From positions 1 to 64,000 of the forward strand of contig NZ_NIJK01000029.1 in assembly GCF_002836975.1 (NCBI RefSeq): a stretch of DNA of 64,000 nucleotides. Direction: 5' to 3'. Positions 55,939 through 64,000 of this stretch are shown piece by piece. Both the position numbers and the translations under genes were made by a program. The first letter of the stretch is position 1. Every line of letters starts with the position of its first letter. The stretch is from Shewanella indica. Its GTDB lineage: Bacteria > Pseudomonadota > Gammaproteobacteria > Enterobacterales > Shewanellaceae. The notes under the pieces were generated by a model, which saw nothing but the letters and a program-made list of their open reading frames with translations, had not been told where the DNA came from and ran no database searches.

Positions 55939-57121
55939 CGTGGGCCCCCAGAGTCATAACGTATTGCAGAGTGATAACATTGTCGTCTTCAATACCGTCG
56001 AAATTAGTGCCACGCTGATTGGTGTACTGCAGTCTTACGGTAGAGAAGTGGCTGTGATGCCAAGCCAAGCTGACCTCGGTTTCTTTCAGCTTCTGACCGT
56101 GGAAATGATCGTCATGGGCCTGCTGGGTATCCAGCTCACCGTAACGGATCCCGGTAGACCAGCTGGGGCTCCATTGGTAGACACCGCTCAGATACCAGCC
56201 CTGATGGTAATCTTTCGGCTCAGCATGAGCGTGTTCATCCTCATGATGCTCATGCTCGGCCTCGGCAACGAAATCCGCCACCCGGAAATACTCACCACTC
56301 ACAGTCAGATGCTGATACTTGTAGTTGCCGTTGGGCGCCCACTTGTAAACAAAGTCGGCAATATAGGTATTTTCCCCCGTATAAGCAGCACCATGACTGT
56401 GACCTTCGTGGTCGTGATCATGCTCCTCTTCCTCACCCGCGTGCTCTTCAAAAGGGGTCATGCGGCCATTTTCGTTGCGCAGATATGACACCCCAAGCTG
56501 CCATGAGCTGTCTGCCCCTATATCACCGCCTATCTTGGTGTAAGCGGTGTAGACACCCACATCCTCGAACTCGCGTTCACCGTGTTCATCCTCGGCACGC
56601 ATCTTGTCACCTTTGAAGGCCTCCAGCCCCATGACCCAGTAAAGATCAGTCGGCGCCACATAGTTCAAGCGGATACCATCATCGAAGTAGTGATTGCCCA
56701 AGAATGCACGGTAAGCCGCCGGTCGGTCGGTAAAGGCGTCTGTGTGGGGATGCTGGTTATTGAGATAGCCCACGTCAGACAGGAAACGACCGGCACGCAC
56801 CGCAAACCCTGCCGGCATCGCCAAAGTTTGAATAAAAGCCTCTTCCAGCTCCACTTCGGTATCACCATCATGGTTTTCTATGATGGTGGTGACTTTTCCA
56901 TAGAACATATCGTCAATATTGGCGCTGAGCGCCAGTTCGGTTTCCCCCAGACCAAAACCTTCCTGACGCTCGGCCAAGGGACGATCCGCCGTTTGATAAT
57001 AGCCATCCAAAACCGCACTGATCGCCGGATTGGTCAGCGTAGGATCCTGGGCCATTGCACAGGTGGAAACCAAGCCACAGGCCAAGGCCAAAGGCGAAAT
57101 ACGAGTTGAAAAAACAGTCAT
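55922..57121 (-). CDS. His-rich outer-membrane protein in a metal operon
   Basis: 399 aa from ATG 57121. A signal peptide (ending AMAQ) is followed by a beta-barrel with alternating strands and a C-terminal HQF end. Two long loops are rich in His and acidic residues: HAGEEEEHDHDHEGHSHG near residue 230 and EAEHEHHEDEHAHAEPKDYH near 290. These should bind zinc or copper at the cell surface. It has porin-like strands and no TonB plug domain, so it is not a classical TonB receptor. Operon with a ZnuA-like protein and a ZnuB-like permease. Confidence 0.85.
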   Translation of the reverse strand: MTVFSTRISPLALACGLVSTCAMAQDPTLTNPAISAVLDGYYQTADRPLAERQEGFGLGETELALSANIDDMFYGKVTTIIENHDGDTEVELEEAFIQTLAMPAGFAVRAGRFLSDVGYLNNQHPHTDAFTDRPAAYRAFLGNHYFDDGIRLNYVAPTDLYWVMGLEAFKGDKMRAEDEHGEREFEDVGVYTAYTKIGGDIGADSSWQLGVSYLRNENGRMTPFEEHAGEEEEHDHDHEGHSHGAAYTGENTYIADFVYKWAPNGNYKYQHLTVSGEYFRVADFVAEAEHEHHEDEHAHAEPKDYHQGWYLSGVYQWSPSWSTGIRYGELDTQQAHDDHFHGQKLKETEVSLAWHHSHFSTVRLQYTNQRGTNFDGIEDDNVITLQYVMTLGAHGAHQF

Positions 57122-57202
57122 TTTAGCTCCTGAAATACAGCAGTCATCGCACCGCAATCCCATGCGGTCGATAGCAAAATTTAAATAGAGGTTTCTTTAA
57201 AT

Positions 57203-57502
57203 TCAGGCTGTGACAGGGGGAGCACGACTGTTGAACAGGCGAACGTGGGGCGCCTGCCAGGAAGGAGCCGTAAGATTGACTCTGATATAGGATTGTTTGA
57301 CAGCATCCAGATGCAGCCCAGTGCCGGGCATGACCTTATTCAGCTGATGCTGATGAAAACAGAGAGTACAGTGGGTCTTATGACCCTCTTGGAGATGGGA
57401 GATGCTGTGGGCCGATGCAGCCACAGACAAGAGCACCAATATGGCGGCAAGCCATATGGCAATAGTGCTTCTTGTGCGAACAGCGATATCCAAACCTAAC
57501 AT
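57203..57502 (-). CDS. Small His/Cys-rich secreted protein heading the metal operon
   Basis: 99 aa from ATG 57502. One hydrophobic signal or anchor (residues 12-31) is followed by HSISHLQEGHKTHCTLCFHQH, with C45, C48 and several His that could bind metal. A C-terminal SRAPPVT is reminiscent of DUF2946-type small metal-linked proteins; family membership is not certain. A longer frame to 57622 exists, but the predicted transcription start near 57587 lies inside it, so I prefer 57502. 81 bp upstream of the outer-membrane gene. Confidence 0.6.
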   Translation of the reverse strand: MLGLDIAVRTRSTIAIWLAAILVLLSVAASAHSISHLQEGHKTHCTLCFHQHQLNKVMPGTGLHLDAVKQSYIRVNLTAPSWQAPHVRLFNSRAPPVTA

Positions 57503-57584
57503 CCCCCAGATAGATCCGGCGCTAGTGTAAGCCAGCCTGCCCCGAGGTTGCAACAAGGTTAACAGGGCGAAGCTGAAACTAAAA

Positions 57585-57622
57585 GTTACAAGATATGTAA
57601 CGGCGCAGAGGTTTCGGCGCAA
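57585..57622 (-). promoter_or_regulatory. Promoter with an overlapping dyad operator for the metal operon
   Basis: On the minus strand TTGCGC (57617-57622) and TACATA (57594-57599) are 17 bp apart. A 17-bp dyad GTTACAAGATATGTAAC (57585-57601; arms GTTACA/TGTAAC) covers the -10, where a repressor would act. It resembles Zur-type AT-rich dyads but the arm spacing differs from the E. coli Zur core, so the regulator is unknown. Confidence 0.55.
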
Positions 57623-57738
57623 ATCACAGGCCGGGCGGAGATTAAGTTCTGCTTAAGCTCTGCCGGTTAAGGTTTACCCTATACTCTTTGTGCTCGCACG
57701 GGCCCGCCCATGGGAGCAGCCTAACCAAAGGAAAAGCT

Positions 57739-57864
57739 ATGTTGGCATTTCTCAAAAATAACCTGGGAATCATCCTGTTTGCCATTCTGTTTTGTGGCGC
57801 AATTTTAGGTGGCATCTATTACGTAGAAACCTCCCTGGCCAATCAGGTACAAGTGGTAGACTGA
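57739..57864 (+). CDS. 41-aa single-helix membrane peptide
   Basis: A short frame with AAGGA 6 nt before ATG 57739. The peptide begins MLAFLKNNLGIILFAILF, has one hydrophobic helix (about residues 9-28) and ends in a short polar tail. It is divergent from the metal operon and converges on the zinc-ribbon gene, whose stop is 5 bp away. No family recognised. The good ribosome binding site and the tight fit to its neighbour support it. Confidence 0.6.
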   Translation: MLAFLKNNLGIILFAILFCGAILGGIYYVETSLANQVQVVD

Positions 57865-57868
57865 GCCT

Positions 57869-58231
57869 TCAGCGATACTTCTGCCGCTGCGCCGAATCAT
57901 CCTCTTCAACTTTAACCGGCGCTTCAACCGTGTGCAGATGATCCATCAGGTGGCTGATCAGCAAGACGATCAGCCCAAGGATTGCGACAGGTATCCCGAA
58001 GTGTCTGGTCTCTGGTATCAACCAGGCACAAATAGTCGCAGCCACCCCCAGATAAAACCCCGCCAGTTTCAATTTCAATAACCAAGGTGTCTTTCCAAGC
58101 CAGGCCTCGCAATGAGGACACTGGATCTGCGCAGAAAAGCCGCTGCCCCGCTGCTGGGCTATCTGAGAAACATTAAAGGTTTTATTGCAATTGGAGCATA
58201 ACACTCGGGCGTTCTCCGGCGAATTCAACAA
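57869..58231 (-). CDS. Zinc-ribbon membrane protein of unknown function
   Basis: 120 aa. An N-terminal zinc ribbon (C12-x2-C15 and C38-x2-C41) is followed by two membrane helices (about residues 52-90) and a short polar tail. I do not recognise the family. It may be a MJ0042-type zinc-finger membrane protein. Divergent from the MscS gene. Confidence 0.7.
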   Translation of the reverse strand: MLNSPENARVLCSNCNKTFNVSQIAQQRGSGFSAQIQCPHCEAWLGKTPWLLKLKLAGFYLGVAATICAWLIPETRHFGIPVAILGLIVLLISHLMDHLHTVEAPVKVEEDDSAQRQKYR

Positions 58232-58385
58232 AGGGGCGCTATTCTAGCAAAGCTGGCGTCCGCCTTATATCTCCCATGTGCGAAAAACCACAAATCCATG
58301 CGCTTTTTAGGCACCATGGAAATTTTCGTGTCATATTTATTAACTCCAACACCTCAGAAAAACAGATAAAAATCGGACTAAAAAC

Positions 58386-60005
58386 ATGGTTAGATCTCTC
58401 TTGCTCCTGTTGTGTTTAACTCTTTCCTGGCAATCCTTTGCATCTGAACCTGAACCGCTCGCCACCGAGCAGTTCACTTTGATACAGCAAACTATAAGAC
58501 AAAATATCCAACAGCTTCGCACTGCCAAGGGCGAACTCAAGGCAGTGACTGAGTTTAGGATCAAGGCACTGACTCTGGCACAGCGAAATAAACTCAAAGA
58601 GAGCATAGATGCCATTGGCGACAAGAATGCAGCCCCTCAGGCCCTGATGAACGTTCTGCCGCACCTGCAAACGCAGCGGCAACTCCTGCAGCAGATGGTG
58701 CAATATCTCGACAAGGAGATAGTGTCGCTGCAGGGCAAGCTCGGCAAAGGGGAAGATCAACAGCTGATGCTTGAGATCTCCCGCCGCAGCCTGGAAAAGG
58801 ATGAAATTCAAAAAGGCTTGCTGGAACTGCTCAATTGGTCAGAACAACTGGGGCAGGATGTCAGCCAGGCGAAAGAATCACTCAAGCAACGTCTTATCGT
58901 CAGAGCCGGGTTGCTGGAGAGCCTGGTGAGCTATAACCAGCAGCAATTGGCCGTGCAAATGGCCGAAAATGCGCTGGCGGGCAAAGATGTCAGCAGCGAG
59001 CAGAGCAAGACCTTGACCCTGCTGAAAGAGCGACTGGAAAACAACAGCAGCAGCCTGAGCGCAGTGATAGGCATGCTGGATAAGTTGGATGTGGATACCA
59101 GCGATCTGAAAAAGACCCTGTTTGCCATTTCCGGGGATATCACCCAGGATGTACTCAATATCGATGTTGTCTCCAGCCTGGCAGGACAATGGTTTGAAAT
59201 CGCCAAGGCGCAGTTGGTTGAAGGCGGGCCGGATATACTGTTCAAGATATTTATCTTTTTGTTTATCCTGCTACTTACCGTCTTGCTGGCCAAACTGACC
59301 AAGCGAATCGTTGCCAAGGCGGTCAGTAACTCCAAGCTCAAGTTCAGCAAGCTGCTGCAAGACTTCTTCACCTCGCTTTCGGGCAAGGTCATCTTCACTT
59401 TGGGCTTGTTGATCGCCTTGTCACAGCTGGGATTCGAACTCGGGCCTCTACTGGCTGGTTTCGGCATTGCCGGGGTGATTATCGGTTTTGCGCTGCAAGA
59501 TACCCTATCCAACTTCGCCTCAGGAATGATGATCCTCATCTATCGCCCCTTCGATGTGGGAGATCTGATCCATGCCGCCGGGGTCACAGGCCGAGTCAGC
59601 CATATGAGCCTGGTTTCAACGACCATCAAGACCCTGGACAACCAACGACTGATTGTTCCCAACAACAAAATTTGGGGCGATACCATTAACAATATCACCG
59701 CCGAGCATCACAGACGGGTAGATATGACCTTCGGCATCAGTTACAGCGACAATATCGAACAGGCCGAAGCCGTGCTGGAGCAACTGGTACAAGAGCATCC
59801 CAAGGTACTGAAACACCCTGAGCCCACGGTTAAACTGCACCTATTGGGTGAATCCTCGGTGGACTTTGTGGTGCGCCCCTGGGTCAGGCCGGAAGATTAT
59901 TGGGAGGTTTACTGGGACATTACCCGGGCGGTGAAGATGCGCTTCGACGAGGAAGGGATCAGCATTCCATTCCCGCAGCGGGACGTACACTTCTATCGCG
60001 GTTAA
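58386..60005 (+). CDS. MscS-family mechanosensitive channel
   Basis: 539 aa. A signal peptide is followed by a long helical periplasmic region (about residues 25-280). Three membrane helices lead to the MscS pore segment LAGFGIAGVIIGFALQDTLSNFASGMMIL near residue 360. The beta domain and C-terminal alpha/beta domain end in FPQRDVHF. It is larger than MscS (286 aa) and smaller than MscM. Second mechanosensitive channel in this window. Stands alone with its own terminator. Confidence 0.92.
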   Translation: MVRSLLLLLCLTLSWQSFASEPEPLATEQFTLIQQTIRQNIQQLRTAKGELKAVTEFRIKALTLAQRNKLKESIDAIGDKNAAPQALMNVLPHLQTQRQLLQQMVQYLDKEIVSLQGKLGKGEDQQLMLEISRRSLEKDEIQKGLLELLNWSEQLGQDVSQAKESLKQRLIVRAGLLESLVSYNQQQLAVQMAENALAGKDVSSEQSKTLTLLKERLENNSSSLSAVIGMLDKLDVDTSDLKKTLFAISGDITQDVLNIDVVSSLAGQWFEIAKAQLVEGGPDILFKIFIFLFILLLTVLLAKLTKRIVAKAVSNSKLKFSKLLQDFFTSLSGKVIFTLGLLIALSQLGFELGPLLAGFGIAGVIIGFALQDTLSNFASGMMILIYRPFDVGDLIHAAGVTGRVSHMSLVSTTIKTLDNQRLIVPNNKIWGDTINNITAEHHRRVDMTFGISYSDNIEQAEAVLEQLVQEHPKVLKHPEPTVKLHLLGESSVDFVVRPWVRPEDYWEVYWDITRAVKMRFDEEGISIPFPQRDVHFYRG

Positions 60006-60027
60006 ATCGGCGCGGCAGTCTCCAATA

Positions 60028-60057
60028 CAACAAAGGGCGCATCTGCGCCCTTTGTTG
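60028..60057. terminator. Bidirectional terminator MscS / fhs
   Basis: Perfect 14-bp arms (CAACAAAGGGCGCA and its complement) with a TC loop, between convergent genes. Confidence 0.9.
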
Positions 60058-60062
60058 TCGAA

Positions 60063-61769
60063 TTAAAGCCCTATCACTTCACCCTGCTCATTAATATCGA
60101 TATGCAGATAGCCGGGGTTCAAACCCAGCCCAGGCATTGTCATCACCTTGCCCACCAAAGCGGTGACAAAACCGGCTCCGGCATTGAGCCTAAGCTCAGT
60201 AATAGGCAAAGTAAAACCGCTGGGCGCCCCCTTGAGTTTGGGATCGTGACTGATAGACATAGGCGTCTTAGCCATACACACAGGCAACTTGTCTGCGCCA
60301 AGGCGCTGGATCTCGGCAAGTTGCTCACGGGCCTTGGCCGACAACTCAACCCCGGCAGCGCCATAACCAAGCTCGGCCAGAGTTGCCAGACTGGCCTCGA
60401 GTCCAAGCGAAGGGTCATAGAGAGGCTTGAAGCCATCGCCCTTGCCTATGGCTGCCAATACCGACTCGGCCAGAGCCTTGGCGCCATCAGCACCGAGGGC
60501 AAAAGCCTCACTGAGTTCGCAAGCATCGGCACCCTCGGTGAGGCAGGCCTGTCTCAACCACTCAAGCTCCTGCTCGGTATCTTCGGGGAAGCGATTGACG
60601 GCCACCACCACAGGTGTGCCGTAACGGCGCACATTGGCCAGGTGCCAGGCCAGATTGGCAAAGCCCTGCTCCAGTGCCTGCTGGTTAGACCGGCTTACTG
60701 CCTCGCCCTTGAGTCCTGCGTTACTCTTAAGTGCTCTCAAGGTCGCCACCAAGACGGTGCAATCAGGCTGACGTCCGGAAACAGGTGCCTTAATATTACA
60801 AAACTTTTCAAAGCCCATATCCGAGCCAAAGCCGCCTTCAGTGACCACATAATCGCTGAGTTTCAGCGCCATCTCATCGGCAATAATAGAGGAGTTACCG
60901 TGGGCGATATTGGCAAAGGGTCCGGTGTGGATAAGACAAGGGGCACCGTTGAGAGTCTGCATCAGTGTCGGCTCCAACGCCTGACGCAAAATAGCGCACA
61001 TGGCACCGGCAACCCCGAGCTGTTCGGCGGTAATCGCCTGTCCAGCGGTGTCGAGCGCCAGCAACACCTGACCAACACGGCGGCGCATATCGGCAAGATC
61101 GCGACTCAGGGCCAAAATCGCCATCAGCTCCGAGGCGGCGGTGATATCAAAGCCAGACTCATGCTCCGGGCCATTGTTATTTCCCAGCCCTATCTGAATC
61201 TGCCGTAGGCTACGATCATTGTGATCCATCACCCTGTGCCAAAAGAGCTTTTCCGGATCGATATTGAGCGCATCCAAGCCACTGCGACGGCTGAATTCTG
61301 CTGCCCCGAGGCGCTGCTCATGATGCAACCTGGCATCCAGCGCAGCGGCGGCCAGGTTATGGGCGCTGGTAATGGCGTGAATGTCCCCGGTAAGATGCAG
61401 ATTCAGTTCTTCCATCGGCACTATCTGCGCATAACCACCGCCGGCAGCCCCACCCTTGACGCCAAAGACCGGCCCCATGCTGGGCTGGCGCAAACAGGCG
61501 CAGACCTTGTGCTCGAGCGCATGCAGGGCCTGGGTCAAACCTATGCTGGTCACCGTCTTGCCTTCACCGTGTGACGTAGGCGTTATCGCAGTCACCAGAA
61601 TCAGCTTACCGGGTAGATAGTCATAGACCCGTTCGAGCAACGACAGCGGGATTTTTGCCTTGTGGTCGCCGTAACAGCTGAACTCACCGGGACGCAACCC
61701 CAGCTCAGTAGCGATATGCTCAATGGGACGCCTCGGCGTCATTCTAGAGATCTCTATGTCCTTCAACAT
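60063..61769 (-). CDS. fhs: Formate-tetrahydrofolate ligase
   Basis: 568 aa. ATP-dependent formation of 10-formyl-THF from formate. The P-loop reads [10 protein letters not shown] near residue 65, where most family members have [24 protein letters not shown] and [19 protein letters not shown] are further signatures, and the C-terminal MTMPGLG is typical. It supplies one-carbon units from formate without the FolD route. Stand-alone. The 61770-62003 region upstream shows no gene and no clear promoter. Confidence 0.95.
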   Translation of the reverse strand: MLKDIEISRMTPRRPIEHIATELGLRPGEFSCYGDHKAKIPLSLLERVYDYLPGKLILVTAITPTSHGEGKTVTSIGLTQALHALEHKVCACLRQPSMGPVFGVKGGAAGGGYAQIVPMEELNLHLTGDIHAITSAHNLAAAALDARLHHEQRLGAAEFSRRSGLDALNIDPEKLFWHRVMDHNDRSLRQIQIGLGNNNGPEHESGFDITAASELMAILALSRDLADMRRRVGQVLLALDTAGQAITAEQLGVAGAMCAILRQALEPTLMQTLNGAPCLIHTGPFANIAHGNSSIIADEMALKLSDYVVTEGGFGSDMGFEKFCNIKAPVSGRQPDCTVLVATLRALKSNAGLKGEAVSRSNQQALEQGFANLAWHLANVRRYGTPVVVAVNRFPEDTEQELEWLRQACLTEGADACELSEAFALGADGAKALAESVLAAIGKGDGFKPLYDPSLGLEASLATLAELGYGAAGVELSAKAREQLAEIQRLGADKLPVCMAKTPMSISHDPKLKGAPSGFTLPITELRLNAGAGFVTALVGKVMTMPGLGLNPGYLHIDINEQGEVIGL

Positions 61770-62003
61770 TCAGTAAAACTCCCACAAGGGCCAAAGCAAA
61801 TAGATCAAAGGACCCGCATACTAGGCCATTCCGGCTTCAAGCTAAAGTCGAAGCGCTCTTTATTCAGCAATACCTTAATCTGAGTCAAGAAATCTCTGGC
61901 CGGAATTGGCCGAAAAACAGTTTCCGAACGGAAGGAAAATAGCGAGCGCAGGAATAATAGAGCCAAACAGGGGGCCAAGGTGGAAAACCAGGGCCCCGAC
62001 AGC

Positions 62004-62864
62004 TCAGAGCAGGGAGAGCTCACCACAAAGATGTGGCCTACGCCCCTTCTGATCCCTGAGTTCAAACTTATAGCCCTGCTCCATGGCCTCGGCGCAGAAG
62101 CAGACACTGGCCGGCATAAACAGCGGCAACTTGAACGCCACGTCAATGACACAGGGTTTATTGCCCAGCTCAGGCATCAACTGAGCCACGCAGCGGGCCT
62201 TGGACCACATGCCGTGAGCCAGCACCCGGTCGAAACCAAAACGCTTGGAAAGCAGGGGATGCAGATGGATCAGGTTATAGTCACCCGAGGCTCTGGCATA
62301 ACGCCGCCCCAAATCGTCACCCAACTCCCAGACACTGGGGTTTTCCCACAGAATATCCCCGGCTTTGGGTGGCCTTGCCCTGCGCCCCGGCTTATCTATG
62401 CGATACAGATAAGTCGATAGGGATTCCCACACCAGCTCTCCGGCCACAGTCACCCTGGAGATAAGGTCAAACTCCAGCCCGGAATCTGTCTCTCGGCTAT
62501 CAGTGAGGCGACAGTCGATATCGAAACGCTCATCCACAGTAACACTGCGAAACTGACTGATACGATTACGCAGGTGGATCATTCCCAGCAGAGGAAAAGT
62601 GATAGCGTCATGGGTAAAGATCACCGCATGCAACCTGAAGGCCATCACGTACAGATAGGTAGGCGGCAGAGTTTTGCCATCAAACTCGAAGCCACACACC
62701 TGAGCGTAGTCGGCCACCTTGCCGGGCTCCAAAGCCACGCCGGGAGTATTAACGCTGATACGAGGTAAAGGCTGGTTGTCCCAGCCAGGCTTTCGCCCGA
62801 AAAAAATCTTGCGATACAGCGAAAACAACGAAGGCATTGTTCGCAGTTCGACACTGAATTCCAT
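62004..62864 (-). CDS. MaoC-like dehydratase domain protein
   Basis: 286 aa from ATG 62864; an ATG nine codons later is also possible. Two hot-dog domains. The second carries the hydratase motif YARASGDYNLIHLHPLLSKRFGFDRVLAHGMW, with the Asp/Asn and His pair expected of R-specific enoyl-CoA hydratases. It is likely a fatty-acid or polyketide-type acyl-CoA hydratase; substrate unknown. Divergent from cmoM. Confidence 0.82.
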   Translation of the reverse strand: MEFSVELRTMPSLFSLYRKIFFGRKPGWDNQPLPRISVNTPGVALEPGKVADYAQVCGFEFDGKTLPPTYLYVMAFRLHAVIFTHDAITFPLLGMIHLRNRISQFRSVTVDERFDIDCRLTDSRETDSGLEFDLISRVTVAGELVWESLSTYLYRIDKPGRRARPPKAGDILWENPSVWELGDDLGRRYARASGDYNLIHLHPLLSKRFGFDRVLAHGMWSKARCVAQLMPELGNKPCVIDVAFKLPLFMPASVCFCAEAMEQGYKFELRDQKGRRPHLCGELSLL

Positions 62865-63005
62865 AACCAAAAAGCCCACCTTGAGTATTCCAAGCCGAGC
62901 ATTATACCTCATCCCTGCCGTTTTCGGAGCTATCTATGATTTTGCGATCTGTCCGCCATAAGCGCTTGGCTCTGATGCCAAGGGCTGCGGCTTGTGAGAC
63001 ACTAT

Positions 63006-63830
63006 ATGCCTTCAAGTCATTCAGAACCCTCCAAAGTGCAAGATCAGAACTTTGACAAGCTGGCGCAAAAGTTCGCCAACAATATTTATGGAACCCCTAA
63101 AGGACAGATCAGAGCCGCGGTGCTCTGGCGCGATCTGCAGGAACAGTTACCCTACTTTGCCGGCCGTAAACTCAGAGTACTGGATGCCGGTGGCGGTTTC
63201 GGTTTTTTCAGTCAGAAACTGGCGGCTATGGGGCATGAGGTGGTGCTGTGCGATATCTCATCGGCCATGCTGGAACAAGCCCGGGAACAGATAGCCGCCT
63301 CGGCCGCCCCCTTGGATATTCAACTGCTGCACTGCGCTATCCAGGAGCTGAACGTAACAGAACGGGGCCAGTTCGACCTCATTCTCTGCCATGCGGTTGC
63401 CGAATGGTTGCATGATGCCAAAGGTACGCTGGCGGGCTTGCTGTCACTCTTGAAAGATGACGGCCTGTTTTCACTGATGTTTTTCAATAAGGAAGCGATG
63501 CGCTTTCACGCCCTGGTGTCAGGTAATCTCGACTATGTGTCTGCCGATCTGCAAACCCGCAAAAAAGTCCGCCTCAGCCCGAAACATCCGCTGCAAATAG
63601 CTGACGTACAAGCTTGGTTTAAGGAGTGGCAACTGGAGTTGAGGTGTGAATCCGGGGTCAGAGTCATCCATGACTATCTTAAAAAGAGCTTGCCGGATAA
63701 TTTCGACTTCCAGCAACTACTTGAGATGGAGCTGAAATACTCACGCCAGCAACCCTATCTGTCTCTGGGCCGTTACGTGCATTTCATTGCTCACAAGGCA
63801 TCCGGGCCGAATAACTCGATCGAGGGTTGA
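63006..63830 (+). CDS. cmoM: tRNA 5-carboxymethoxyuridine methyltransferase CmoM
   Basis: 274 aa. SAM-dependent methylation of cmo5U34 to mcmo5U in tRNA wobble positions. Motif I is LRVLDAGGGFGFFSQKLA. QNFDKLAQKFANNIYGTPKGQIR and PYLSLGRYVHF at the ends match E. coli CmoM (SmtA). ATG 63006 is used; a GTG at 62994 or a GTG at 63036 (which matches the E. coli start) are alternatives. E. coli has mukFEB next; not seen before the window ends. Confidence 0.9.
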   Translation: MPSSHSEPSKVQDQNFDKLAQKFANNIYGTPKGQIRAAVLWRDLQEQLPYFAGRKLRVLDAGGGFGFFSQKLAAMGHEVVLCDISSAMLEQAREQIAASAAPLDIQLLHCAIQELNVTERGQFDLILCHAVAEWLHDAKGTLAGLLSLLKDDGLFSLMFFNKEAMRFHALVSGNLDYVSADLQTRKKVRLSPKHPLQIADVQAWFKEWQLELRCESGVRVIHDYLKKSLPDNFDFQQLLEMELKYSRQQPYLSLGRYVHFIAHKASGPNNSIEG

Positions 63831-64000
63831 TCTTTGCTATCCACTATCTGATCCAGATAACGGTTCTCTTCCGGCACCAGCTGTGCCAGACGTTCGGGAT
63901 CCATGTGCTTGAGCAAGACCTTGCCGCTGTTGGGGTGAAACATCACCTTGCGCGGCCAAGGGCCGCCCAAATCCTCCGCCTGCACAGGGATCTGCTCAAG
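63791..64000 (-). CDS. Unknown protein, 5' end cut by the window edge
   Basis: At least 69 C-terminal residues are open to the right edge, ending ENRYLDQIVDSKDQPSIELFGPDAL. I do not recognise it. The last 40 bp overlap the end of cmoM on the opposite strand. A GTG near 63985 could be an internal start, but the frame stays open beyond it. Confidence 0.5.
   Translation of the reverse strand, partial: LEQIPVQAEDLGGPWPRKVMFHPNSGKVLLKHMDPERLAQLVPEENRYLDQIVDSKDQPSIELFGPDAL

Noticed and set aside
57503-57622. N-terminal extension of the small His/Cys protein to 57622
   Set aside because: The predicted transcription start near 57587 lies within it and the extension has no family similarity.
60102-61208. 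368-aa plus-strand frame
   Set aside because: Antisense to fhs, which is intact with all family motifs.

Overview
The window is a stretch of core chromosome from a gammaproteobacterium of the Shewanella type. The evidence is a GC content a little above 50%, gene neighbourhoods shared with E. coli but rearranged (orn/rsgA-psd-mscM, tolC/nudF-yqiB-cpdA-yqiA-parE-parC, rpsF-priB-rpsR-rplI, rlmB-rnr, purA-yjeT, rplM-rpsI-zapE-zapG-degQ-degS), and families common in Shewanella: an S46 dipeptidyl-peptidase, a TIGR04219-like barrel, DUF2333, CheX and a tetrathionate reductase. The species cannot be fixed from the sequence. No insertion sequence, prophage, integron or CRISPR array was seen, and every gene lying wholly inside the window looks intact.

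Layout: 1-870 is a tandem array of tRNA-Gly(GCC) genes read leftward from one strong promoter, with decayed tRNA copies in three spacers. 886-8401 holds orn and, divergently, rsgA-psd-DMT transporter-mscM-glycerophosphodiesterase. 8434-10224 carries DUF3392, a 2-hydroxyacid dehydrogenase and bfd. 10301-18238 is a leftward run nudF-yqiB-cpdA-yqiA-parE-(PQQ sugar dehydrogenase)-parC, divergent from tolC. 19865-22057 encodes a barrel protein, DUF2333 and a PCuAC copper chaperone; an enoyl-CoA hydratase follows on the other strand. 22913-23905 is a small envelope operon (secreted helical protein, 35-aa membrane peptide, PspC, 124-aa membrane protein) with a near-consensus sigma-54 promoter. 24148-25131 is dusA. 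25265-32878 is the complete ttrRS/ttrBCA tetrathionate respiration locus, followed by cheX.

33584-38467 has alr, dnaB and the S46 peptidase. 38764-41150 has the rpsF-priB-rpsR-rplI operon and a DUF481 protein. 41177-48182 is leftward: sel1-like protein, rnr, rlmB and an unknown protein with a 15-bp coding repeat, then purA, yjeT-like, rpsI and rplM. 48481-52876 has zapE and, divergently, zapG, degQ and degS. 52953-54117 has rraB and a PlsC acyltransferase. 54266-57502 is a metal-uptake-like operon (small His/Cys protein, His-rich outer-membrane protein, periplasmic binding protein, permease) without a local ATPase. 57739-60005 has a 41-aa membrane peptide, a zinc-ribbon membrane protein and an MscS channel. 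60063-64000 has fhs, a MaoC-like protein, cmoM and a gene cut by the window edge.

Together this is housekeeping DNA (translation, replication, envelope proteolysis, osmoprotection) with three accessory respiratory or stress units: tetrathionate respiration, the sigma-54 PspC operon and the His-rich metal operon. The last two are the most promising for new biology.
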